NCBI GenBank assembly: GCA_002395405.1
Contig: DGWX01000040.1
Location: 1 to 56,097 of the forward strand
DNA: 56,097 bases
Origin: Christensenella sp. UBA4247
GTDB taxonomy: Bacteria; Bacillota; Clostridia; Christensenellales; CAG-1252
Direction: 5' to 3'
Position 1 is the first letter of the stretch. Each line of letters opens with the position of its first letter. This document shows positions 24,827-32,061 of the stretch, piece after piece. The position numbers were made by a program, and so were the translations under genes. The notes beneath the pieces are model-generated. The model was not told the DNA's origin and did no database searches. It saw nothing but the letters and a program-made list of their open reading frames with translations.

Positions 24827-25837
24827 ATGAAAGTTTTCGTAACGGGAGGAGCCGGATATATCGGCAGCCATACCGCCGTTGAGCTGCTCGCGGCGGGCCA
24901 CGAAGTCGTGATCGCGGATAATTTATCGAACGGAAGTCTCGTCGCCGTAAAGCGCGTGGAAGAGATAACGGGGAAATCCGTTCGATTTTACGAGGCGGAC
25001 GTTTGCGACAAAAGCGCGATGAGGCGCATTTTCGAAGAGAACGAGATCGACCTCGTGATCCATTTTGCGGGGCTGAAAGCGGTGGGCGAGAGCGTGGAAA
25101 TGCCCGTTCGCTATTATCGCAATAATTTGGACAGCACGTTGACTTTGCTCGAAGTGATGAAGGAAAAAGGGGTCAAAAAGATTGTGTTTTCCTCGTCCGC
25201 AACGGTTTACGGAGATCCCGCGTCCCTTCCCGTTCGGGAGGATTTTCCTTTATCCACGACCAATCCGTACGGAACGACCAAATTGTTTATCGAACGCATT
25301 TTAACGGACGCCGCGGCTGCGGATAAAGATCTCAGCGTCGTTATCCTTCGCTATTTTAACCCCGTCGGGGCGCACGAAAGCGGGCTGATCGGGGAAGATC
25401 CCGTCGGGATCCCGAACAATCTTACGCCGTATATCGCGCGCGTCGCTTCGGGGGATCTTCCTTTCGTGCGCGTGTTCGGCTCGGATTACGATACGAAAGA
25501 CGGAACGGGCGTTCGCGATTATATCCACGTCGTGGATCTCGCGAAAGGACACGTTGCCGCGCTCTCCAAGCTCTCGGAAAAAGGCGTGTTCGTATATAAC
25601 CTCGGAACGGGGGTCGGCTATTCGGTGCTGGACGTGATCCGCGCGTTTGAAAAAGCCTGCGGGAAAAAACTCCCCGTCGTTATGGCGCCGCGCCGCGCGG
25701 GCGACATCGCCGCGGTTTACGCAAGCGCGGAAAAGGCGAAGCGCGAACTCGGCTGGGAAGCGAAGCTCGATATAGACGATATGTGTAAGAGTCTTTGGAA
25801 TTTCAGAGTAAAGAACCCCAAAGGCTACGAGCAGTAA
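24827..25837 (+). CDS. galE: UDP-glucose 4-epimerase
   Basis: Interconverts UDP-glucose and UDP-galactose, an extended short-chain dehydrogenase with tightly bound NAD. The 336-residue length is standard. Visible: the Rossmann GGAGYIGSH (residues 7-15), the 'VIHFAGLKAVGESV' strand, the catalytic Ser123-125 region (SSSATVYG) with Tyr148 and Lys152 (NPYGTTKLFIE), and the substrate-binding 'LRYFNPVGAHESGLIGEDP'. AAAGGAG lies before the ATG. The secreted metallo-hydrolase gene follows after nine bases. Confidence 0.95.
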   Translation: MKVFVTGGAGYIGSHTAVELLAAGHEVVIADNLSNGSLVAVKRVEEITGKSVRFYEADVCDKSAMRRIFEENEIDLVIHFAGLKAVGESVEMPVRYYRNNLDSTLTLLEVMKEKGVKKIVFSSSATVYGDPASLPVREDFPLSTTNPYGTTKLFIERILTDAAAADKDLSVVILRYFNPVGAHESGLIGEDPVGIPNNLTPYIARVASGDLPFVRVFGSDYDTKDGTGVRDYIHVVDLAKGHVAALSKLSEKGVFVYNLGTGVGYSVLDVIRAFEKACGKKLPVVMAPRRAGDIAAVYASAEKAKRELGWEAKLDIDDMCKSLWNFRVKNPKGYEQ

Positions 25838-25846
25838 GGAGAAAAA

Positions 25847-27127
25847 ATGGCTGCGAAAAAAGCGAATTCGGGCGGCGGAAAAAGAGGGGCGGGTCCCTCG
25901 AACAAAAGCGTCGGAGCGAGCGTTCGGAAGAAGGCGATCAAAGCCGCGAAAAAGAATAAAAAAGTCGCGATCGCGCTCGTCGTCGTTTTGTTGATCATCG
26001 TCGTGGCGGCGGTCGTACTGTACTTTACGGTCGATCCCGTTCGAAACGCCGTGCAAAAGTTCATCGCGAGCGTAACTTCGCCCGCGGAGCAAACGGCCGG
26101 CGGCGGAGAGGGCGTGCCCAAAGCTTCGACTTACGGAGACAAAGACCTTTCCTTTCACTTTTTGGAACTCGGGAACAATTATACGGGCGACAGCACGTAC
26201 ATAAAAGCGGGCGACGTGGATATTTTGATCGACGCCGGCTCCCGCTACGGTTCTTCCGCGGCGATCGCCTCTTACGTGGACCACTATTGCACGGACGGCA
26301 AGCTGGAATTCGTCATCGCGACGCACGCGCATCAAGATCATATCGCCGGCTTTTACGGAACGAAAAGCGCGCCCGGCATTTTCGCGCGATACGAATGCGA
26401 GACGATTATAGATTTTGCGCAAACGAACGCCTCTTCGGGCGTATATAACAATTACGTTTCCGCCCGAGACAAGGAAGTTTCGGAAGGGGGCGCGAAGCAT
26501 TATACCGCGCTCGAATGCTATAACGAAGAAAAAGGCGCGAGCCGCACTTATTCTCTCGGCGAGGGCATGAGTATGACGATCTTATATCAGCGCTTTTACG
26601 AGGAAAAGACTTCGGACGAGAACGATTATTCCGTTTGCGTGCTTTTCAATCACGGAGAGAATTATTATCTCTTTACCGGCGACCTCGAAAAGGACGGAGA
26701 GGAATCCCTCGTTCAACGTAACGACCTTCCCGAAGTACAGCTTTTCAAGGCGGGGCATCACGGATCCTATACCGCTTCCACCGATCGCTTGCTTTCCGTT
26801 ATCCGCCCGAAGATTGTGTGCGTTTGTTGCTGCGCGGGCGCGGTGGAGTACACGCAGAATCAAGACAATACTTTTCCCTCGCAAGCCTTCGTGGACCGCG
26901 TGGCTCCTTATACGGCGAAAGTATATGTAACGACGGTCGGTTCGGTGGAATACGATGAAGAAAAGAAAAAGTACGTCGACGTCGGTTTCGCCTCTATGAA
27001 CGGCGTGATCACGGTTTTGAGTTCGGCGGGCAAAGTTACGGTCAGCTGCTCGAATAACGATACGCTCTTAAAGGATACCGAGTGGTTCAAAACCCATCGG
27101 CGAACGCCGGCTGCGTGGGCGAGCTGA
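25847..27127 (+). CDS. Membrane-anchored metallo-beta-lactamase-fold protein (ComEC C-domain-like)
   Basis: The 426-residue protein has a basic N terminus, one membrane helix (about 40-60, VAIALVVVLLIIVVAAVVLY) and an outside hydrolase domain of the ComEC/Rec2-associated metallo-beta-lactamase type. The zinc motif THAHQDHIAG (His160, His162, Asp164, His165) is intact, followed by LFTGDLEKDGEE and GHHGSYTASTD. Such stand-alone domains are common in Clostridia; nuclease or phosphodiesterase activity on external nucleic acid is plausible but not shown. It is nine bases from galE with TAAGGAG between them, so it is probably co-transcribed. It has no ComEC channel part. Confidence 0.85.
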   Translation: MAAKKANSGGGKRGAGPSNKSVGASVRKKAIKAAKKNKKVAIALVVVLLIIVVAAVVLYFTVDPVRNAVQKFIASVTSPAEQTAGGGEGVPKASTYGDKDLSFHFLELGNNYTGDSTYIKAGDVDILIDAGSRYGSSAAIASYVDHYCTDGKLEFVIATHAHQDHIAGFYGTKSAPGIFARYECETIIDFAQTNASSGVYNNYVSARDKEVSEGGAKHYTALECYNEEKGASRTYSLGEGMSMTILYQRFYEEKTSDENDYSVCVLFNHGENYYLFTGDLEKDGEESLVQRNDLPEVQLFKAGHHGSYTASTDRLLSVIRPKIVCVCCCAGAVEYTQNQDNTFPSQAFVDRVAPYTAKVYVTTVGSVEYDEEKKKYVDVGFASMNGVITVLSSAGKVTVSCSNNDTLLKDTEWFKTHRRTPAAWAS

Positions 27128-27135
27128 AAAAATGC

Positions 27136-27164
27136 TTGCAAGGCGCGCTGCGCGGTGATATAAT
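27136..27164 (+). promoter_or_regulatory. Promoter before the 70-residue gene and the aromatic leader
   Basis: TTGCAA (27136-27141), 17-base spacer, TATAAT (27159-27164). It is the nearest convincing promoter upstream of the attenuator and aroF, and may be the promoter of the whole aromatic operon. Confidence 0.7.
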
Positions 27165-27194
27165 CGAATTATCAAGAACAAAAGGAGAATCAAA

Positions 27195-27407
27195 ATGGCT
27201 AAGAATTCGGCTTCTTACGGTTTTGGCAGGATCATCAATATCATTCTTGCGATCTTCCCGCTGACGAATATCATCTTCGGCGTTATCAAGCGCGCGGAAA
27301 AGAAAAATTGGCTCGGCGTTATCTTAAACATCGTGCTGTTCTTCATCTTCTACTGGGTGGATCTCGTTACGGTCATCCTGTACGATCAGTTGAAACTTTG
27401 CATCTGA
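27195..27407 (+). CDS. Small membrane protein of 70 residues
   Basis: A short hydrophobic protein with two membrane segments (about 10-30 and 41-63) joined by a basic loop (KRAEKKN). Its sequence resembles the small YqaE/Pmp3-like or phage-holin-sized proteins only in general form; no family is recognised. AAAGGAG before the ATG and a good promoter upstream make it very likely real. Its stop codon is two bases before the start of the aromatic leader peptide, so ribosomes finishing this gene could re-start on the leader. Its role, if any, in aromatic amino acid metabolism is unknown. Confidence 0.75.
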   Translation: MAKNSASYGFGRIINIILAIFPLTNIIFGVIKRAEKKNWLGVILNIVLFFIFYWVDLVTVILYDQLKLCI

Positions 27408-27409
27408 GT

Positions 27410-27466
27410 ATGAAAAAGCAAAATCTCTTTTATTACGCATATTACTTTTTCGCGGATCTTCAATAG
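27410..27466 (+). CDS. Phe/Tyr-rich leader peptide of the aro operon
   Basis: An 18-residue ORF, MKKQNLFYYAYYFFADLQ, ends 123 bases before aroF. Seven of 18 residues are aromatic (Phe7, Tyr8, Tyr9, Tyr11, Tyr12, Phe13, Phe14), with no Trp. The order of structures after it (antiterminator, then terminator) fits attenuation by ribosome stalling at Phe or Tyr codons. It has no clear Shine-Dalgarno; its ATG follows the stop of the 70-residue gene by two bases, so reinitiation is the likely way it is translated. Confidence 0.7.
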   Translation: MKKQNLFYYAYYFFADLQ

Positions 27467-27468
27467 TA

Positions 27469-27530
27469 TCGGCTGTTTTTGCGTATAAAAGAAAAGGGAA
27501 AAGCGGTCGAATCATTCGGCCGCTTTTATT
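27469..27530 (+). promoter_or_regulatory. Antiterminator/terminator attenuator before aroF
   Basis: Two exclusive RNA folds share one arm. Terminator: 27499-27511 pairs with 27515-27527 (13 bp with one G-U, 3-base loop), followed by a T-rich tail. Antiterminator: TCGGCTGTTTTT (27469-27480) pairs with 27499-27510 over 12 continuous pairs, three of them G-U. A ribosome at the leader stop (27464-27466) would cover the antiterminator arm and allow termination; one stalled at the aromatic codons (27428-27451) would leave it free and permit read-through. Confidence 0.7.
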
Positions 27531-27589
27531 TATCAAAAGAAAGGCGGGAAACCGCTTGGGCGCCCTGTTTTGGCGCAAAGGAGAAAAAT

Positions 27590-28600
27590 ATGATCATCGT
27601 TATCAAAAAGCAACACGACGAATCGCAATACAAACATTTAACCGAATGGATCAAGTCGCTGGGGCTTAAAACCGATATCAGCGAAGGCGAAAACAGCCTC
27701 GTTATGGGGCTCGTAGGCGATACGAGCCGCGTGGATATCGATCTCGTTCGTTCGCTGGACATCGTGGAGGACGTAAAGCGCATTCAAGAGCCTTTCAAAA
27801 TGGCGAATCGCAAATTCCATCCCGAAGACACCGTCGTTCGAGCGGGAGGCGCCGTGATCGGCGGCGGCGCGTTTACCTATATCGCGGGACCTTGTTCGGT
27901 CGAAACGGAGAAACAGATCGTTGAGGTCGCAGAGGCGGTCAAAGAGGCAGGCGCGACGATCCTTCGCGGCGGCGCGTTTAAGCCGAGGACCTCTCCGTAC
28001 GCCTTTCAAGGGCTAAGGGAAGAAGGGATCCGCTTGCTTCTCCGAGCGAAAAAGGAAACGGGGCTTCCGATCGTAACGGAGATCATGAGCGAGACGCATA
28101 TCGATCTTTTCCGCGACGTGGATTTCGTTCAGATCGGCGCGCGCGATATGCAAAACTTCGAGCTTTTGAAAGCGGTAGGAAAGATGGGCAAGCCCGTCGT
28201 GTTAAAGCGCGGGATCGCCGCCACCGTACAGGAATGGTTGATGAGCGCGGAGTACTTAATGAGCGAAGGTTGCCATGACGTCGTCCTTTGCGAAAGAGGG
28301 ATCCGTACGTACGAGACCTATACGCGCAACACGCTCGATATCAGTGCGGTTCCCGTTTTGAAAGAACTGACGCATTTGCCGATCATCGTAGATCCGAGCC
28401 ACGCGAGCGGCGTTTCCCGCCTCGTTAAGCCTCTTTCGATGGCGGCTGCGGCGGCAGGAGCGGACGGCGTTATGATCGAAGTGCATAACGATCCGCCGCG
28501 CGCTTTGTGCGACGGCGCGCAGTCTTTGCGACCCGAGCAGTTCAAAGAGGTCGTTCTCGAAACGAACAAAGTCGCGCTCGCCGTGGGGAAAAAGATATGA
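27590..28600 (+). CDS. aroF: DAHP synthase (3-deoxy-7-phosphoheptulonate synthase, AroF type)
   Basis: First enzyme of the shikimate pathway: condenses phosphoenolpyruvate and erythrose-4-phosphate. The 336-residue protein is of the type Ibeta form with an N-terminal ferredoxin-like domain (about 1-75, MIIVIKKQHDESQ...VVMGLVGD-type regulatory fold) before the TIM-barrel KDO8P/DAHP synthase domain. Visible: YIAGPCSVE, LRGGAFKPRTSPYAFQG, QIGARDMQNFELL, VLKRGIAATVQEW, and the metal His in VDPSHASG. In Thermotoga the extra domain gives Tyr/Phe feedback inhibition; this is family knowledge and not shown here. AAAGGAG before the ATG. First gene of the aro operon. Confidence 0.96.
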   Translation: MIIVIKKQHDESQYKHLTEWIKSLGLKTDISEGENSLVMGLVGDTSRVDIDLVRSLDIVEDVKRIQEPFKMANRKFHPEDTVVRAGGAVIGGGAFTYIAGPCSVETEKQIVEVAEAVKEAGATILRGGAFKPRTSPYAFQGLREEGIRLLLRAKKETGLPIVTEIMSETHIDLFRDVDFVQIGARDMQNFELLKAVGKMGKPVVLKRGIAATVQEWLMSAEYLMSEGCHDVVLCERGIRTYETYTRNTLDISAVPVLKELTHLPIIVDPSHASGVSRLVKPLSMAAAAAGADGVMIEVHNDPPRALCDGAQSLRPEQFKEVVLETNKVALAVGKKI

Positions 28601-29436
28601 TCCGATCGGTCGGTATCGTCGGACTCGGGCTGATGGGCGCTTCCTTCGGACGGTTGCTCCTCCGCGACGGGTTCAAAGTGTTCGGGGCGGACAGAGACCC
28701 CGCCGTTATGGAAAAAGCGCTCCTCGCAAAAGCATACGAGGAACCTTTGACGGAAAAAAACGCTTCCACTCTCGATCTTCTTGTGATCGCGATCTTTCCG
28801 CGCGATTTCGAAAAGGCGGCAAGGGAATATTTGCCTTATATGAAAGAGGGCGCCGTTATTCTCGATTTTTGCGGCAACAAACGGATCGTAACGAAGGCGA
28901 TGAAAAAACTATCCGCCGAATATCCTTCCCTCGTGTTTTGCGGTGGGCATCCGATGGCGGGCAGAGAGTACAGCGGCGTGGAGCATAGTTCGGTGCGTTT
29001 GTTTGACGGCGCGAGTATGATCCTCGTTCCCGTAACGGAAAATCTTTTCGCCCTCTCCGAGATCAAAAACTTTTTCCTGTCCGTCGGATTCGGCGGCGTC
29101 GTCGTAACGACGGCGGAAAATCACGATAAAATGATCGCATATACTTCGCAGCTTTGCCATATCGTCAGCAACGCGTTTATCAAAAGCGAAAGCGCAAGGG
29201 AGCACGGCGGCTATTCCGCGGGAAGCTATCGCGACCTGACGCGCGTCGCGCGGCTCAACCCCGATATGTGGAGCGCCTTGATGATGGACAACGCGGAGTA
29301 TCTGAAAAGCGAACTCGACTTTCTGATCGCGTCCTTGCAAAAATACTCGGACGCTCTTTCGAAAAAGGACGAATCCGAACTGCGGCGCTTGCTTGCGGAA
29401 GGGGATAAAATCAAGCGGGAGATCGATAAGAAATGA
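28597..29436 (+). CDS. tyrA: Prephenate dehydrogenase
   Basis: Oxidises prephenate to 4-hydroxyphenylpyruvate in tyrosine synthesis. The 279-residue protein begins with the Rossmann GIVGLGLMGASFGR (about 6-19), and has the FCGGHPMAGREYSGVEHS motif with the catalytic His and the TAENHDKMIAYTSQLCHI region. It has no C-terminal ACT domain, so it probably lacks direct tyrosine feedback, which makes the operon attenuator the more relevant control. The ATG overlaps the aroF stop (ATGA), and its own stop overlaps aroA. Confidence 0.93.
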   Translation: MIRSVGIVGLGLMGASFGRLLLRDGFKVFGADRDPAVMEKALLAKAYEEPLTEKNASTLDLLVIAIFPRDFEKAAREYLPYMKEGAVILDFCGNKRIVTKAMKKLSAEYPSLVFCGGHPMAGREYSGVEHSSVRLFDGASMILVPVTENLFALSEIKNFFLSVGFGGVVVTTAENHDKMIAYTSQLCHIVSNAFIKSESAREHGGYSAGSYRDLTRVARLNPDMWSALMMDNAEYLKSELDFLIASLQKYSDALSKKDESELRRLLAEGDKIKREIDKK

Positions 29437-30665
29437 AAGTGTTTTTGAAAAGCGCGCCTCTCGAAGGCAGCGTAAACGCGGTTCCGTCCAAATCCTATGC
29501 GCATAGGCTTCTCATAGCGGCGGCTTTGTCGGGGGGAAGTCTCGATTTCGGCGATTCGGACGACGCGTTTCGAACGGCGAAAGGGCTCGAAGAACTCGGC
29601 TTTGCCGCCTCTTTCTCGGGCAATTTCGTTTCCTTCGGCGCTTTTCGAGAGGGGAAGGAGCTTCGCGTCATCCACGTGGGCGAGAGCGGCAGCACGCTTC
29701 GGTTTTTACTGCCTCTTGCCGCAGCTCTCGGCGTAAACGCGCGCTTCGAGGCGGAAGGCAGGCTTGCGGAGCGGCCGATGGGCGCGCTCGTTTCGGCGCT
29801 TAAAAAGCGCGGAGCGGAGGCGGGTCCTCTTTCCGTTTCGGGGAAACTTACGGCGGGGCTTTTCGAGATCGACGCAACGGTCAGCTCGCAGTTCGTTACG
29901 GGACTTTTGATGGCATCGCCGCTCCTTTCGGGAGATAGCGAGATCCGACTCGTAGGGCGGCTCGTATCCGCGCCATACGTTCGAATTACGCTCGAAGTGA
30001 TGAAAGAAGCGGGGATCGAAGTCGAGCAAAGAGAAGACGGTTTTTTCGTTCGCGGCGGTCAAAAATACGCGCTGCGGTCTTCCTTCGTACAGGGAGATTA
30101 TTCGGGCGCGGCGTTCTTTTTGGCGGCGGGCGCGCTCGGGCGGGGCGTTTCCGTTTCGGGGCTTTCCGCCTCTTCCGCGCAGGGGGACAAGGCGATCCTC
30201 GACGTTCTTAAAAAGGCGGGTGCCGAAGTGGAACAAACAAACGGCGCCGTTTTCGTCCGAAAAGGGGAGCCGAAACCCTTTTCCCTTTCTCTCGGAGAGA
30301 TCCCCGATCTTGCGCCGATTCTGGCGGTTCTCGCCGCGAATATCCGAGGCGTCAGCGAACTTAGGAACGTATCCCGTTTGAAAGACAAAGAGAGCGACAG
30401 ACTTCTCGCGATCCGAGAGATGCTGAAAGAAGCCGGCATTCGGACGGAAGAAAAAGAGGACGCGCTCCTCGTTTTCGGCGGAGTGCCGCGCGGAGGCGAT
30501 TTTAACAGTTTTTCCGACCACCGTATGGCGATGGCGGAGGCGATCCTCGCGGCGTTTGCGGAGGGAGAAAGCAGCGTAAGCGACGGGCAATGTGTAAAAA
30601 AATCCTATCCGACTTTCTGGAAAGATTATGAAAAATGCGGAGGCAAGTATGAAATGGAGAGGTGA
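29433..30665 (+). CDS. aroA: 3-phosphoshikimate 1-carboxyvinyltransferase (EPSP synthase)
   Basis: Transfers the enolpyruvyl group from PEP to shikimate-3-phosphate. The 410-residue length is normal. Seen: the N-terminal VPSKSYAHR with its catalytic Lys, GESGSTLRFLLPLAAALG, the 'ERPMGALVSALKKRGA' block, the shikimate-phosphate region 'SSQFVTGLLMASPLLSG', and the C-terminal KDKESDRLLAI and FSDHRMAMA. The motif LRFLLPL replaces the class I LRP(L/M) form (G-T-A/S-M-R-P), which marks it as a class II-like variant; sensitivity to glyphosate cannot be stated. It overlaps tyrA and aroC. Confidence 0.95.
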   Translation: MKVFLKSAPLEGSVNAVPSKSYAHRLLIAAALSGGSLDFGDSDDAFRTAKGLEELGFAASFSGNFVSFGAFREGKELRVIHVGESGSTLRFLLPLAAALGVNARFEAEGRLAERPMGALVSALKKRGAEAGPLSVSGKLTAGLFEIDATVSSQFVTGLLMASPLLSGDSEIRLVGRLVSAPYVRITLEVMKEAGIEVEQREDGFFVRGGQKYALRSSFVQGDYSGAAFFLAAGALGRGVSVSGLSASSAQGDKAILDVLKKAGAEVEQTNGAVFVRKGEPKPFSLSLGEIPDLAPILAVLAANIRGVSELRNVSRLKDKESDRLLAIREMLKEAGIRTEEKEDALLVFGGVPRGGDFNSFSDHRMAMAEAILAAFAEGESSVSDGQCVKKSYPTFWKDYEKCGGKYEMER

Positions 30666-31692
30666 CGAAATTTCGTTTGAGGTCGTGGGCTCGTCTCACG
30701 CGCCGTCCGTTATCCTTTCGGCAAAAGGGATCCCGCCTTTCGAGGCGGACGAGAAAAAGATCCTTGCGTTTATGGAGAGGAGAAAAGCAAAAAAGGCGGT
30801 GTATTCCACGAAGCGTTTCGAAGCGGACGTGCCCGAGATCTCGAGGGAAGGGGATTCTTTCCGCGTCGAGATCAAGAACACGAACGTTCGCAGCGGCGAT
30901 TACGCCGATCTGTATGGCATTCCCCGCCCCTCTCACGCCGATTACGCCGCGTATCTTTCAGACGGTAGGCTGGATTTTTCGGGCGGCGGAGAGTTCAGCG
31001 CGCGTTTGACCGCGCCGCTTTGCGCGCTCGGAAGCGTGGCGAAGCAGATCTTGGAAGAAAGAGGGATCCGCGTTTCCGCTTGGGTTTCCAAAATCGGAAA
31101 AGTAAAAGGCGCGAGTTTCCGAAACGGATTGACGAATGAAATGCTTCGCGCGGGCGAAAGGGGAGAATGGACGCCCGAAAAGCAAGAAGAGATGGAACGG
31201 GAGATCGCGCTTGCCTCTCGGGAAGGCGACTCGGTCGGCGGCGAAATCGAATGCGCGGTGACGGGGCTCCCCGGCGCGGTCGGCGGCGGTTCGTTCGGCT
31301 CGCTCGAAGGGAAAATCTCTTCGCTCTGTTTCTTGATCCCCGCCGTAAAAGGCGTTTCGTTCGGAGGCGGATTCGCCCTTTCCGAAATGCGCGGATCGCA
31401 AGCGAACGACCCACTGCGCGCGGAGAACCACGAAATCAAAATCGTTAAAAACGACGCGGGCGGGATCAACGGCGGTTTGTCAAACGGGAATCCCGTTACG
31501 CTGTCTCTCGCTTTTCGCCCCACGCCTTCGATCACTCTCTCGCAACAATCGGTAAACCTCGTAACGCGCGAAAACGTAACCGTTTCGATCAAAGGCAGAC
31601 ACGACGCTTGCGTCGTTCCCCGTGCCGTCCCCGTCGTGGAAAGCGCGGTCGCGATCGCCGTTTTGGACGCGCTTTTGCCTTTTGAAAAATAA
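30649..31692 (+). CDS. aroC: Chorismate synthase, atypical N-terminal motif
   Basis: Converts EPSP to chorismate using reduced flavin. The 347-residue protein keeps the family's C-terminal signatures (RGSQANDPLRAENHEI, NDAGGINGGLSNGNPV, FRPTPSI, and GRHDACVVPRAVPVVE). The usual GESHGP opening is replaced by VVGSSHAPSVIL, retaining the His (His17) but with Gly-Ser-Ser before it and Ala after it. I place the start at 30649 because GGAGG stands five bases before; an in-frame ATG at 30628 has no such site. It lies within the last bases of aroA. Confidence 0.92.
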   Translation: MKWRGDEISFEVVGSSHAPSVILSAKGIPPFEADEKKILAFMERRKAKKAVYSTKRFEADVPEISREGDSFRVEIKNTNVRSGDYADLYGIPRPSHADYAAYLSDGRLDFSGGGEFSARLTAPLCALGSVAKQILEERGIRVSAWVSKIGKVKGASFRNGLTNEMLRAGERGEWTPEKQEEMEREIALASREGDSVGGEIECAVTGLPGAVGGGSFGSLEGKISSLCFLIPAVKGVSFGGGFALSEMRGSQANDPLRAENHEIKIVKNDAGGINGGLSNGNPVTLSLAFRPTPSITLSQQSVNLVTRENVTVSIKGRHDACVVPRAVPVVESAVAIAVLDALLPFEK

Positions 31693-31701
31693 GGAGAAAA
31701 A

Positions 31702-31959
31702 ATGAACGAACTCGAACTTTTGAGAAAGAAAATAGACGAGATAGACGAACGCGTTTGCGCGCTTTTGCTCGCGCGATTCGAAGCGGTCAAAGAGATCGGC
31801 GCGATCAAAAAGGAAAAAGGACTTCCGATTTTGAACGAAGCAAGAGAAGAAGCCGTTTTCGCAAAGGTTCGCGGGAAAGCGGAAAGGGAAGAAGAAAAAG
31901 CCGCGCTCGCAGAGATCTATAAAACGATTATGGGAGAAGCGAAAAAACTCGAGCGATGA
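31702..31959 (+). CDS. Chorismate mutase, monofunctional AroQ type
   Basis: Small all-helical mutase of 85 residues that rearranges chorismate to prephenate. The AroQ pattern is present: LELLRKKIDEIDERVCALLLAR (active-site Arg and the Asp of the first helix), then AVKEIGAIKKEKGLPILNEAREE with the catalytic Lys, and the C-terminal helix containing YKTIM. It is the last gene of the aro operon, nine bases after aroC, with AAGGAGA before the ATG, and provides the substrate of TyrA. Two terminators follow. Confidence 0.93.
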   Translation: MNELELLRKKIDEIDERVCALLLARFEAVKEIGAIKKEKGLPILNEAREEAVFAKVRGKAEREEEKAALAEIYKTIMGEAKKLER

Positions 31960-31975
31960 AACCGTTCGTAAGAAG

Positions 31976-32003
31976 AAGGGGAGCGCAAGGAAGCGCCCCT
32001 TTT
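31976..32003 (+). terminator. Terminator after the aro operon
   Basis: AAGGGG/GCGC arm (one bulged A) pairs with GCGC/CCCTT, ending in a short T-run; first of a tandem pair. Confidence 0.65.
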
Positions 32004-32016
32004 CACTTACAAAAAG

Positions 32017-32046
32017 AAAAGCTCTCGAAATCGAGAGCTTTTTTCG
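32017..32046. terminator. Bidirectional terminator between aro operon and gltX
   Basis: Near-perfect palindrome AAAAGCTCTCGA, 2-base loop, TCGAGAGCTTTT, with T-run on the right and A-run on the left, so it works for both converging transcripts. Confidence 0.9.
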
Positions 32047-32061
32047 TTATTTCGGAGCGTA

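Noticed and set aside
27540..27589. T-box riboswitch or additional aptamer before aroF
   Set aside because: No T-box sequence (the conserved TGGNACC-type bulge) and no specifier loop could be found; the leader peptide and two-state hairpin explain the region.
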